A stretch of DNA of 64,000 nt from NCBI GenBank assembly GCA_023423045.1, contig JAFAGA010000073.1, forward strand, positions 1-64,000. Reading direction: 5' to 3'. Of the stretch, positions 1-8,853 are shown piece after piece (the stretch's first letter is position 1; every line of letters begins with the position of its first letter). The notes beneath the pieces were generated by a model. It did no database searches. It worked only from the letters and a program-made list of their open reading frames with translations, and was not told the origin of the DNA. Source of the stretch: Bacillota bacterium (GTDB lineage: Bacteria > Bacillota > Clostridia > Lachnospirales > Lachnospiraceae). A program made the position numbers and the translations under genes.

Positions 1-162
1 TGGTAGAAGTAATAAAAACTGCAAGGAAAACAAATCAATTCCTTTAAAAACCTTGCCTCTATTTTACCATAAAACGACGAAAAAGTCAGCAAAATCAATG
101 GTCTCAAGTCTGCTCAGCAGACACTATTTAGTTTTTCTTGTCTTAGCAGTGCTAGCGCTGAA

Positions 163-870
163 GTGCTAGTATATAACGATAATACATTTGTTAACTTATT
201 AAACGAAAACAATGTTACTATTAATGGTGCTGCTACTAATATGACCGCATTTGAAATATCAGGGTTTTTAAAAACGTTTAGTAATGATAATATCAAAATG
301 AAATATAATAAAATCTTGGCCAATAAAAATAATCAAATAAACGTAGAACCGGAGCAGATGTTAGAGCTTATTTACTATTCATCAGATCCAGCAGAGCAAA
401 AAGATTTTTTGAATAGAATTAGTAATAAAGAAATTCAAATAAATAAATATAATGGAATTATTCTTTTATCATATAATAATTCTACCCATGATAATGTAAT
501 ACCAAACTCTACTACGTATACTATTTCATCTAGTCGTACAGCAGAGATAAAAATGCAAGATGGAATTAGTGGTACATGGGGAAGATTAGTAATGACGTTA
601 ACAGGATATTTTACAAGAACTATTTATGATAATTATTGGGTAGTGAGTCCGACAGATTATGATTTGGATTGGACTGAATATTCACCTGTTAGTTCTTCTG
701 GTTCGAATACATATTTTTCTAGTTCTGCGAGTGGCACAAGCATGCAACCATATATTGGGAATGAGGTGTGGTATAAGACTGATATGAATGTCTTTTGTTA
801 TCCTAATCTCTCTGCATTGCATATAGTGGTATATCCGTCTAGCAGTTATAATTATGCATACATTGGATGA
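163..870 (+). CDS. Secreted protein of unknown function, N-terminus unresolved
   Basis: A 235-residue reading frame opening with GTG and rich in Asn, Ser, Thr and Tyr, as in exported proteins. No known domain recognised. The GTG has no ribosome site. The same frame stays open upstream to a stop at 70 without a start codon, and reads LFSFSCLSSASAEV just before the GTG, which looks like the end of a signal peptide with an ASA-EV cleavage site. A second frame carries ATG at 98 after a lysine-rich stretch, then a hydrophobic run that stops at 169. A one-base frameshift near 105-125 would join this start to the mature protein. It is either a frameshifted gene or a sequencing error. Base composition is AT-rich compared with the genes that follow. 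Function cannot be assigned. Confidence 0.6.
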   Translation: MLVYNDNTFVNLLNENNVTINGAATNMTAFEISGFLKTFSNDNIKMKYNKILANKNNQINVEPEQMLELIYYSSDPAEQKDFLNRISNKEIQINKYNGIILLSYNNSTHDNVIPNSTTYTISSSRTAEIKMQDGISGTWGRLVMTLTGYFTRTIYDNYWVVSPTDYDLDWTEYSPVSSSGSNTYFSSSASGTSMQPYIGNEVWYKTDMNVFCYPNLSALHIVVYPSSSYNYAYIG

Positions 871-997
871 TTATAAGTTATTAAATTTTAATGAATAACA
901 TAGAGTTTATGGATCTTTATTTAGGATAAGGGGGCGTCGTAAAAATGAACTGTTCCCTGTCAAGTAAACAATTAAAAATGACTCTGTCTCAATAGTT

Positions 998-1024
998 GGA
1001 GTGGGATTCTTTGAATCCCGCTCC
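998..1024. terminator. Hairpin, possible terminator between the secreted protein and the IS remnant
   Basis: A 12-bp inverted repeat (998-1009 with 1013-1024, one G-T pair, TTT loop) is followed by an AT-rich stretch without a clean T-run. It could end transcription in either direction. Confidence 0.45.
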
Positions 1025-1272
1025 ATTATTATATTTAGAGCCATTTTTATGTTTGCTTCTATAATTTCTGTTTTTGAGCATGCTAAATAAGCCTATGTGT
1101 TTTTTCGTAAGTGGCAAATAAGTTGGTTGGTGGATAGAAAAAACAAAAACCAAGTTGTACTTAGCTTTTGGTCTACAAACAGATTTGTTATACTGTCGGA
1201 TTTCAAGGCAGGAAATCCTTAAGATATTAGGATATTGCCTGAAAAGTACTCCTGGCGGATAATCTGTACATG

Positions 1273-1465
1273 TTATTTTTGGGGGATCAATGTTTCGCAT
1301 ACTGCCACACGGGCGTACTGGAATCAGTGGAAATAAACACTTTCGTTTAATCCTCTTCTTGGCACACCAGGATTTAATGGTTAAGCAGTCCTTGGAAGAA
1401 CACTCATGTATTCTTGCTGTCAACTGAGATGGAGGATAATCAGAAGTAGCTTGTTTTGTATCCAT
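1273..1465 (-). pseudogene. Remnant of IS66-family accessory protein TnpA (Orf1)
   Basis: The minus-strand product starts MDTKQATSDYPPSQL and then reads ARIHECSSKDCLTIKSWCA, close to the IS66 TnpA pattern (W-x-x-x-I-x-x-C-x-x-SG-L-T-V-x-x-W-C). After about residue 43 the match moves to another frame, which reads VYFH-stop-FQYARVAVCETLIPQK and resembles the YYYW....R.A.CE.L end of the same family, with a TGA where Trp is expected. So at least one frameshift and one nonsense change are visible. The open frame continues down to 989 but that part looks like noise. No TnpB or TnpC partner is present. The family call rests on pattern memory only. Confidence 0.5.
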
Positions 1466-1585
1466 AGATTCACCTGTTCAAAGTTTTCTGCAGTTTTTTA
1501 AATAAACTTGAATAATTGCAAATATAAAAGAAAACCGGCTCAAACTGTCATAAAGTTATGAACTGTTACCCTGTTTTCGTATGTA

Positions 1586-3754
1586 TCATGGCTGCGATCC
1601 CTCTTTTTTTTGCTCGTATATCTGACGATATTGTCCCAGGGTGATCCCTTCCTTTTGCTTGAATTTGCGCATGAAATTTGCGGCATCAATATAGCCGGCA
1701 GTGGCGATAATATCCTTAATCGGAAGATTGGTTTGGATTAACTGCTGCTTCACATATTTCAACCGTAACTCCGTAACATATGACGAAAATGTCTGATTTG
1801 TTTCATCCTTAAATATTTTACTGATATAGCTGTAGGAAAGATTGAAATGACCCGCAAGCAGATCCAGGGACAGCTCATTCTCTCTGTAATGATTTTGTAC
1901 ATAGTCAATCAATAAATACTTCGTATTTATATTCTGCTGAAGCTTTATCTCGGTATTTCTTTCTGATATTGATTTAATCGCAGCTTCAATCTTGTCGTGT
2001 AATTCATCAAAAGATTTCCAGGTTGACAGATTGTTTATTTCGCGGGAAGTCATGGGTAAATTCAGGGATTGGGCAATTTTCACCGTCATGTTAATGATAT
2101 CGTAGTTCAGACATTGCTGGATAATCATGGAGGGTGCCATTTGCTCAATTCGCTCAAATACACTATGCAACGATTGGATTGCGGCCTGGGTATTCCCGTT
2201 GCGGATACTCTGTTCAATGATTGCCTGTTCTAAATAAGGATAGGTAATCTGCTGATTTGTAGTGTCAAAACGGTTGTCGAAGAGATAACAGCCAGCCCTT
2301 ATAAGGCTGGTTTTTTTGTTGACAGCAACTATGGCTTCTATATAAGAGGTATCAACCTTATAACAGGATGGGTGGGTACCGCCGCAGCCGATAGTAAATT
2401 CTCCATAAAATAATGGTGAGCATATATCATAGAGCATATTGGTAAGAAGCAGTGAAACGCTATCATTTTCGCGGCTGTTGGCAATGACAGTAATTTGGCT
2501 TTCTTCTGCCAGTTTAATAGGGTAACAGATGGCATTGGATAAAATGGTATCCTCTATCTTTGTAATTGCTTTTTCATAAAGCTCGTCAGTAGTCGAAGGA
2601 TTGTGAATCTGACAAACTACGACGGTAAAGTCGGGATAAAGAAACTCTATATTAGCGCATTGCAGATTATAATGCATCATTTTTGCATCTCCGTCATTGA
2701 TCTCACCAAACAGAATTCTGCGAAGGACCAGTTCACGGATGATATTATTACGGCTGTTCAGCTCTACAGTAATCTCCTTGTTTTTTGTCTCCACATTCGT
2801 AATACTGAAGATGAAGCTTCGGGTCAGAGTAATTGCCATTAAGACACTAAAAATAGTAAGTAAAATGACTAAAGCGATGAGAAGGTTTATGTTTCCCTTT
2901 CCCTGTGCGTAGAAGTCCGAATAGGGAGTGACTGAGAGATAATTGCATCCGGTGGTTGGAGACACGCTGCGCATCAGCACATATTTCTTTCTATTCATGG
3001 TGAATTCAGAAATACCGATTCGATGATTCTTTATCAGGGCGGATAGATCAGCCTGTGTCAGGATGGAGTTGGAATCCGTGTATAAAATCCTATGGGCACC
3101 GTCCAATATGGATATCTGGGAGGGCATCTGGGAAAAATATTTGCTCTGAATATCGGTGAAAAACTGTCTTCGTATCAGGAAGCACAGCGTAGCCTGTGGC
3201 TGCGGAGTGATGAGCGGAATAGGGTAAAGGATCGCGGTAGAGTAGGAGTAAGGCGAATGCTCCGTGCTATTCTGGTCGAGGGACAGGATATACTGGCTGC
3301 TTACATTATTTAGTTTTACATATAGACCCGATAAGGACAGGGAGAACTGATAGTAGTTAGATTTCTCGAACTCCCGATAGGAAGTGACACTCTCATCAAT
3401 CAAAATATGCTGACCTGATCTCGGGTAATAGGCAGGAGTAATATCCTCTGATAAATTTTCCTTATAGGAATTAAGCAAGGTTAAAATCTCGGCGTCAGAG
3501 CTGTCCTTTGACGCTGCTTCCGTTGCCGATTGGGTGGAATTGGATAAGGATAGGGCCTGATTCTGAAGCTTGGAAATATATAAATCAATTTCACTATTAA
3601 ATTGAGCAAGGAGCCCGTAATTATAATCCTCAACTGACTGTCTGCCGTATACCGTGTTATCGTACAGGAATAATGTGGACATAGACAGAATTGGTACAAT
3701 AAATACGATAAGGTTTTTAAAAAAGTGTTGCTTGAAATGCTGTGCAGACTTCAA
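1586..3754 (-). CDS. Membrane-bound AraC-family regulator with extracellular sensor domain
   Basis: 722 residues. Membrane segment 1 is near residues 13-31 (NLIVFIVPILSMSTLFLY). A Cache-like extracellular region of about 260 residues follows, then membrane segment 2 (NLLIALVILLTIFSVLMAI, about 290-310), a cytoplasmic linker, and a C-terminal double helix-turn-helix of the AraC type (LSLDLLAGHFNLSYSYISKI and PIKDIIATAGYIDAANFMRK). This one-protein design joins sensing and DNA binding and in Firmicutes usually controls a neighbouring LplB/YtcP sugar transporter. Here it is transcribed away from such a transporter, across a gap of about 215 bases. Most likely it senses an outside sugar or a binding-protein complex and activates the 3970-12519 genes. 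The ligand is unknown. Confidence 0.88.
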   Translation of the reverse strand: MKSAQHFKQHFFKNLIVFIVPILSMSTLFLYDNTVYGRQSVEDYNYGLLAQFNSEIDLYISKLQNQALSLSNSTQSATEAASKDSSDAEILTLLNSYKENLSEDITPAYYPRSGQHILIDESVTSYREFEKSNYYQFSLSLSGLYVKLNNVSSQYILSLDQNSTEHSPYSYSTAILYPIPLITPQPQATLCFLIRRQFFTDIQSKYFSQMPSQISILDGAHRILYTDSNSILTQADLSALIKNHRIGISEFTMNRKKYVLMRSVSPTTGCNYLSVTPYSDFYAQGKGNINLLIALVILLTIFSVLMAITLTRSFIFSITNVETKNKEITVELNSRNNIIRELVLRRILFGEINDGDAKMMHYNLQCANIEFLYPDFTVVVCQIHNPSTTDELYEKAITKIEDTILSNAICYPIKLAEESQITVIANSRENDSVSLLLTNMLYDICSPLFYGEFTIGCGGTHPSCYKVDTSYIEAIVAVNKKTSLIRAGCYLFDNRFDTTNQQITYPYLEQAIIEQSIRNGNTQAAIQSLHSVFERIEQMAPSMIIQQCLNYDIINMTVKIAQSLNLPMTSREINNLSTWKSFDELHDKIEAAIKSISERNTEIKLQQNINTKYLLIDYVQNHYRENELSLDLLAGHFNLSYSYISKIFKDETNQTFSSYVTELRLKYVKQQLIQTNLPIKDIIATAGYIDAANFMRKFKQKEGITLGQYRQIYEQKKEGSQP

Positions 3755-3969
3755 TGCTGTATCCCCCGATTACCTTTTATCATTTGAAATTTATCATATC
3801 ATAAAGGGCCTCGGATTAGAACATGTATCTTTTCAGGAGGTTGCAAAATTTATGCTTTTACTAAGAAACAGGAAAAAAGCAATGAGGTGCTAATACCACA
3901 ACTTTACGACCGGAGCCTTCCGTGTTAAGGTAGGTGACAACAGAATGAATGATCAGAGGGGAGAACAAG

Positions 3970-4956
3970 ATGCGTAAGGCAGATACAAAGAATAAATATA
4001 AGGATATAGACGTGCCTAAGTTAGAAGTACCGGTGATTCGACGTTATAGTTTTCGGGAGACCTTGAGAAAGGATTACAGGAAGCATAAATGGCTATATTG
4101 GATGTTCCTTCCGGTTGTCCTGTATTACCTGATATTTCTTTATATTCCTATGGCCGGGCAGGTGATTGCGTTTCAGAACTTTCGCCCGGCCAAAGGGATT
4201 ATGAATAGCTCGTGGGTCGGAATAGATAATTTTATTCGTTTTTTTAACAGCCCATTTGCATTCCGGGTTATAAAAAATACAGTTGTAATCAGCTTTTTTG
4301 AAATCCTTATCGGGTTTCCGGCACCGATTATTTTGGCGCTTATGCTGAATGAATTAAGAGGAAAGTACTTCAAGCGTTTTGCACAAACGATTACCTATAT
4401 GCCGCATTTTATTTCACTTGTTGTTGTTTGCGGTATGGTAATTAATTTTGTCAGCAGTAAGGGTGTAATTACTGTATTTTTGCAAAATTTTGGCTTTAGT
4501 GCTGAGAATCTGCTGTCAAATCCAAGATATTATGTGGCGATTTATGTGTTAAGCGGAGTCTGGCAATCCATAGGATGGGGAAGCATTATATATCTGGCGA
4601 CTCTATCCGGTGTGGATCAAAATCTTTACGAGGCGGCCTCCATTGATGGAGCGGGAAGATTTGCCAAGCTGGTACATATCACATTTCCTGCATTGATTCC
4701 TATTATTTCGGTTCAATTAATTATGCGCATTGGGAATTTGATGAGCCAGGGAGCGGAAAAGACAATTCTTCTCTATAGCCCTGTTGTATATGAAACTGCG
4801 GATACCATCGCCTCCTATGTATATCGTTCAGGTATACAGGAGCAAAACTACAGTCTGGGGGCCGCCGTGGGAATGTTTAATTCAGCGATCAACCTTGGAC
4901 TTGTATTTTTCGCAAACTGGTTCAGCAGGAGGTTTGTAAAAGAAAGCTTATGGTAG
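3970..4956 (+). CDS. Sugar ABC transporter permease, LplB type
   Basis: 328 residues from the chosen ATG, which has GAGGGGAG upstream; an ATG at 3949 lies upstream of that site and is less likely. After a charged N-terminus, a membrane helix (WMFLPVVLYYLIFLYIPMAG) starts a six-helix binding-protein-dependent permease. The EAA loop that contacts the ATPase is visible as EAASIDGAGRFAKLVHITFP. It is the first of two permeases for an oligosaccharide importer (COG4209 type), followed 12 bases later by the second. No ATPase gene lies nearby; this family commonly uses a shared MsmK-type ATPase encoded elsewhere. Confidence 0.92.
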   Translation: MRKADTKNKYKDIDVPKLEVPVIRRYSFRETLRKDYRKHKWLYWMFLPVVLYYLIFLYIPMAGQVIAFQNFRPAKGIMNSSWVGIDNFIRFFNSPFAFRVIKNTVVISFFEILIGFPAPIILALMLNELRGKYFKRFAQTITYMPHFISLVVVCGMVINFVSSKGVITVFLQNFGFSAENLLSNPRYYVAIYVLSGVWQSIGWGSIIYLATLSGVDQNLYEAASIDGAGRFAKLVHITFPALIPIISVQLIMRIGNLMSQGAEKTILLYSPVVYETADTIASYVYRSGIQEQNYSLGAAVGMFNSAINLGLVFFANWFSRRFVKESLW

Positions 4957-4968
4957 GAGGAGAAAAAA

Positions 4969-5853
4969 ATGTCATATACAAATAAAATTAAGAGAAGCAA
5001 AGGGGATATGCTATATGATGGTATTAATATGGTAATCATTCTCTTTATATCATTAATATGTCTTTACCCTATGGTTCATGTATTGGCGGCATCTTTCAGC
5101 GATCCCTTCGAAATCATGACCCATCAGGGGCCATTACTGAAGCCGATTGGTTTTTCTCTGGATGGCTACAAAGCGGTTTTAAGAAACGCAGGAATCTGGG
5201 TTGGTTATCGAAATACGATCTTTTATGTTATCGCAGGTACTGCTGTTAACATGCTTATGACAACGATCGGAGCATATGTTCTATCCCGCGATGGATTTGC
5301 ATTGAAGAAGTTCTTCACCATGTTCATCGTGTTCACGATGTACTTTACGGGTGGTATTATTCCGAACTTCCTATTGGTAAGGTCACTGGGACTATTAAAT
5401 ACACGATGGGCTTTAATTATTCCGAATGCCATCGGTACCTGGAATCTTCTTGTAATGAGAACAGCCTTTAAGAATGTGCCCGCCAGCCTGGTCGAGGCGG
5501 CAAGCATTGATGGGGCAAATGACCTTGTTATATTGTGGAAGGTCATGGTGCCTGTATCCAAAGCGACGATGTCAGTAATATTTCTGTTTTATGCGGTAGG
5601 GCATTGGAATTCATGGTTCAGCGCAATGGTTTACCTTCCAATGGCTAGAAATCTATATCCTCTGCAACTGTTTCTCCGTGAAATTTTAGTCACAAGCTCG
5701 GAGATTTCCAGCGGCGACACGACGATTGACTACATAGGAGAATTAGTAAAGTATGCGTCCATTATCGTTTCCACATTGCCGATTTTATGCCTGTACCCCT
5801 TTGTACAGAAATACTTTGTTACCGGAGTGATGCTGGGATCGGTTAAGGAATAA
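4969..5853 (+). CDS. Sugar ABC transporter permease, YtcP (MalG-like) type
   Basis: 294 residues, preceded by GGAGGAG at ideal spacing. Six predicted membrane helices begin with MVIILFISLICLYPMVHVLA. The EAA loop reads EAASIDGANDLVILWKVMVP. It is the second half of the heterodimeric membrane pore with the gene just upstream (COG0395 type). The substrate is probably an oligosaccharide released by the downstream GH43-like enzymes and sulfatase, which is an inference from gene order. Confidence 0.92.
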   Translation: MSYTNKIKRSKGDMLYDGINMVIILFISLICLYPMVHVLAASFSDPFEIMTHQGPLLKPIGFSLDGYKAVLRNAGIWVGYRNTIFYVIAGTAVNMLMTTIGAYVLSRDGFALKKFFTMFIVFTMYFTGGIIPNFLLVRSLGLLNTRWALIIPNAIGTWNLLVMRTAFKNVPASLVEAASIDGANDLVILWKVMVPVSKATMSVIFLFYAVGHWNSWFSAMVYLPMARNLYPLQLFLREILVTSSEISSGDTTIDYIGELVKYASIIVSTLPILCLYPFVQKYFVTGVMLGSVKE

Positions 5854-5986
5854 CTGCAGCCCGGGTATACTGGCGCAGGGCGGGAATACCTCACTAATTA
5901 TGAAGGAGGTAGAATACGGGACCGATTAGGAGCATGCCGATGTACCTGGCTGTTGATTATAAAGTAAATAGAAAAGGAGCAGGAAA

Positions 5987-7657
5987 ATGAAAAAAAGAAT
6001 GATGACATTTACACTTGTTACTGTCATGGTATTCTCGCTGGTACTGGGCGGCTGTGGCAAAAAGGAGGGGGAAGGGTCAATAGAAAAGGCAGGAACCCAA
6101 AAGCCTACGCAGAGCGTTGAACCCGGTCAGCCGGAGTCGGATGCAGATGGGGTAGCAGGGGAAACGAATGAGGTTACCTATCCGGTTGAAGGCAATGGTG
6201 AGAAATTAACCTTTTGGCTGCCTATTCAACCGCCTGCGGCAAAATATATAACCTCTTATAATGAGCAGGAGGTATTTCAGGAGATCTCGAAGCGGACCGG
6301 AATTGAAGTGGAGTTTATTCATCCGGCCGTAGGACAGGAAAAGGAGCAGTTGGCATTGCTGATGTCCTCAGGGAAGCTGCCGGATATCATACAGATTCGT
6401 GAGCTGTATGAAGGTGGTGCGACAGCGGGTATTGATGATGGAGCCTTTTTGGATCTGACCGATCTGATCCCTCAATACGCACCGGATTACTATAAGAATA
6501 TCACTTCCAGCGAAATGTCATATCGTATGGCGACAAATAACGATAGCAGGATATGTCAGTTTGATATCATTAAACAGTCGGCTCCGGCCTTTGAACGCAT
6601 CAACTTTACAGATGCAATCATAGAAAAATATAACATCACCGAAATGCCGGTTACGATTGAGGATTATGAAGCGCTATTTGAGAAATTCAAGCAGGATGAT
6701 CTGCCGGGCTTTGCGCCGATAGAAACCGGACAGGTAGAGCAGTTCATGTGGCCATTTGGTATTGCGCCGAATTATTTCCTTGGAGAGGACGGTAAGGTTC
6801 GCTGGGGTGCGGCCATGGAGGAATACAAGGACTATCTTACCTTAATGAATCGTTGGTATACGTCGGGTTATTTATATAAAGACTTTATGAGCAATATCAC
6901 CCCTACGGAACGAAGGGCACTTTTTTCAAACCTGCAGGTTGGTATGCTGATCGATGCTACGGATCTTGCAAAATCAATGGCAGGAAGTGCCGGGTATAAA
7001 ACAATGCCGGCGAATTATCCAAGAATGAGTGCCGGACAGTCGATTCCTTTTTCTGGTGTAACCTGGGATGCTTTGCCCGATGGTGGAACAATGGCAACCG
7101 TAATTACCACGTCCAGTAAGAATCCTGAGCTGGCGCTGAAGTATATGAATTATTTCTATACACAGGAGGGCGCAGATCTGGCCAACTGGGGTATCAAGGA
7201 TAAAAGCTATACGGTAGATGGAAGCGGCAAGAAAACCTATACGGATTATATGTTTAAAAATGATAAAATTGCCTTGGGTGATGCTCAGACTATGCTGAAA
7301 ATCCATTTATTTGCAAAGCTTGCGGAAGCGGATGTAGTGTGCAACCCGAATGTATTAGTGGATGAAGAAGCATTAAATCTGCGTATGCTTTACTCCGATG
7401 ATAAGACGGTTGATAACAGCCGGGTGCTGCCGAGGTTTCAGCTTTCAGCGGAAGCGTCTGTTGCGCGCAGCAATATAATGAGGGATATTACAACGTATGT
7501 GGATGAGATGACCCTGAAGTTTATTACGGGTGCTACGCCGTTGACAGAATTCGATAACTATATGGCGCAGCTCAAGAAAATGAATATTGATGAAGCAATT
7601 GAGATTACTCAAGAGGAATATTCAAAATTCATGAGCAAAAAAATGCCGGTTGATTAA
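5987..7657 (+). CDS. Sugar-binding lipoprotein of the ABC transporter
   Basis: 556 residues, with AAAGGAGC before the ATG. A lipoprotein signal peptide ends in the lipobox LVLGGC (Cys about residue 23), followed by a flexible Gly/Glu/Ser/Pro-rich linker, typical of surface-anchored binding proteins. The rest fits the large LplA-type extracellular solute-binding family (about 500-560 residues), with the usual ALLMSSGKLPDIIQI segment. It delivers substrate to the two permeases upstream. The 133-base gap after the second permease contains another AGGAGG-like site but no gene. Confidence 0.9.
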   Translation: MKKRMMTFTLVTVMVFSLVLGGCGKKEGEGSIEKAGTQKPTQSVEPGQPESDADGVAGETNEVTYPVEGNGEKLTFWLPIQPPAAKYITSYNEQEVFQEISKRTGIEVEFIHPAVGQEKEQLALLMSSGKLPDIIQIRELYEGGATAGIDDGAFLDLTDLIPQYAPDYYKNITSSEMSYRMATNNDSRICQFDIIKQSAPAFERINFTDAIIEKYNITEMPVTIEDYEALFEKFKQDDLPGFAPIETGQVEQFMWPFGIAPNYFLGEDGKVRWGAAMEEYKDYLTLMNRWYTSGYLYKDFMSNITPTERRALFSNLQVGMLIDATDLAKSMAGSAGYKTMPANYPRMSAGQSIPFSGVTWDALPDGGTMATVITTSSKNPELALKYMNYFYTQEGADLANWGIKDKSYTVDGSGKKTYTDYMFKNDKIALGDAQTMLKIHLFAKLAEADVVCNPNVLVDEEALNLRMLYSDDKTVDNSRVLPRFQLSAEASVARSNIMRDITTYVDEMTLKFITGATPLTEFDNYMAQLKKMNIDEAIEITQEEYSKFMSKKMPVD

Positions 7658-7722
7658 TTGGTCCTTATAAGGTACCGGAAGGCATAAATTACGATAAACA
7701 GAAGGCTGAGAGAGCAGGGAAT

Positions 7723-7767
7723 TTTACATACATGAAATGTATGAAAAATACATTTCATGTATGTAAA
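7723..7767. repeat. Perfect 20-bp inverted repeat, long hairpin or double operator
   Basis: Arms 7723-7742 and 7748-7767 pair over 20 of 20 bases around a 5-base loop (GAAAA). Each arm is itself a TACAT-nnn-ATGTA dyad, so the DNA also shows two copies of a small palindrome 25 bases apart. No T-run follows. It lies in the leader of the GH43-like gene. Confidence 0.8.
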
Positions 7768-7775
7768 CAACAATT

Positions 7776-7808
7776 GCGCTCGGCACAAGAGTCCGGGAGC
7801 GGACTCTT
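7776..7808 (+). repeat. GCGCTCGGC-type hairpin repeat, copy 1
   Basis: The 14-base block GCGCTCGGCACAAG (7776-7789) runs into an 8-bp perfect stem (7787-7794 with 7801-7808). Nearly the same block, with a different but again perfect stem, occurs at 34422-34456. Here it ends about 10 bases before the ribosome site of the GH43-like gene. Confidence 0.6.
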
Positions 7809-7833
7809 CATTAGCAGAGAGGAGATTGCAACT

Positions 7834-8853
7834 ATGACACCGGAGCGAGAGAAAAAACTGCTGGAGTTCGCAGATACAAGGAGTCTGATCCCGAAAGACG
7901 TTGTGCCGCTTTTTGATGTTTGGCTTCGCGATACCCATATCACCCTTGCAGATGACGGTTTTTATTATTGTACGGGAACCATCAAAATGCTGGGCGAAAG
8001 TCATGCCTTCAGAGCAAACGAAGGAATACAGCTCTGGAGGTCCCGTGATTTAGTCCATTGGGAGGATATGGGGCTGGTCTGGAGCTTTGAACAGGACGGA
8101 ACCTGGCAGAATAAATGGTATACTCATTTGGGAAATTGGGTGGAAAGCAATCCGATGGAGGGCTGCAGAGCAATCTATGCGCCTGAAATCTATCAAATCA
8201 AGGGCGATTTTTATATTACTGCCAGTATTAACTGGGAGCCGCAAAATAAGGGCGAGGAGGGCAGCTGTACATTCCTCCTGAAAAGTGCAAGCGGGAAGGC
8301 GGAGGGTCCCTATGTGGATGCATGCAATGGTCCGCTTACAAAACGGATCGATTCCTCGCTTTTTGTGGATGATGACGGTACGGTATATTATGTATGGCAG
8401 GATGGAAGAATTGCACGAATGAAAGAGGATATGTCGGGCTTTGCGGAGGAGCCGGAAAGAGTAATTCAACAGCATTATACACCGGAGCCATATTGCGAGG
8501 GTGTTTTTATTTTTAAAAGAGCCGGATTATACCATATGGCTTTGGCGATCTGGACGATGGAGGAGGGAGATCATGCAGGCTATGTGCCTGGAGATAAATC
8601 CCGAAAACTAAGCTATGACTGCGTAATTGCCAGCGCAACGAATGTCTATGGACCATATTCCGAACGTTATACCTCGATTACGGGAGGCGGACATAATAGC
8701 TTCTTTACCGCCAAGGATGGAACCTTCTATGCCACAATGTTCGGGAATCCGGTAAATGACAGTTATGCGCCCTTTTATGCAAAGCCGGCCATAATTCCGA
8801 TGGAATGGAGCGGAGACAGGGTATATCCCAAAAGAAGTGAAAGGAGAGTATGA
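7834..8853 (+). CDS. Glycoside hydrolase, GH43-like five-bladed propeller
   Basis: 339 residues from ATG 7834, which has AGAGAGGAG upstream. An ATG at 7732 would extend the protein through the hairpins at 7723-7808 and is rejected. Candidate catalytic acids in the family order are Asp33 (WLRDTHIT), Asp173 (RIDSSLFVDDDG) and Glu222 (PYCEGVF). No signal peptide, so it acts inside the cell, presumably on imported oligosaccharide. It ends with the ATGA overlap that starts the sulfatase. Activity (arabinosidase, xylosidase, galactosidase or other) cannot be read from sequence alone. Confidence 0.8.
   Translation: MTPEREKKLLEFADTRSLIPKDVVPLFDVWLRDTHITLADDGFYYCTGTIKMLGESHAFRANEGIQLWRSRDLVHWEDMGLVWSFEQDGTWQNKWYTHLGNWVESNPMEGCRAIYAPEIYQIKGDFYITASINWEPQNKGEEGSCTFLLKSASGKAEGPYVDACNGPLTKRIDSSLFVDDDGTVYYVWQDGRIARMKEDMSGFAEEPERVIQQHYTPEPYCEGVFIFKRAGLYHMALAIWTMEEGDHAGYVPGDKSRKLSYDCVIASATNVYGPYSERYTSITGGGHNSFFTAKDGTFYATMFGNPVNDSYAPFYAKPAIIPMEWSGDRVYPKRSERRV

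Noticed and set aside
989..1272. C-terminal part of the 158-codon minus frame as protein
   Set aside because: The IS66 match ends near 1273; the rest looks random and includes a terminator-like hairpin.
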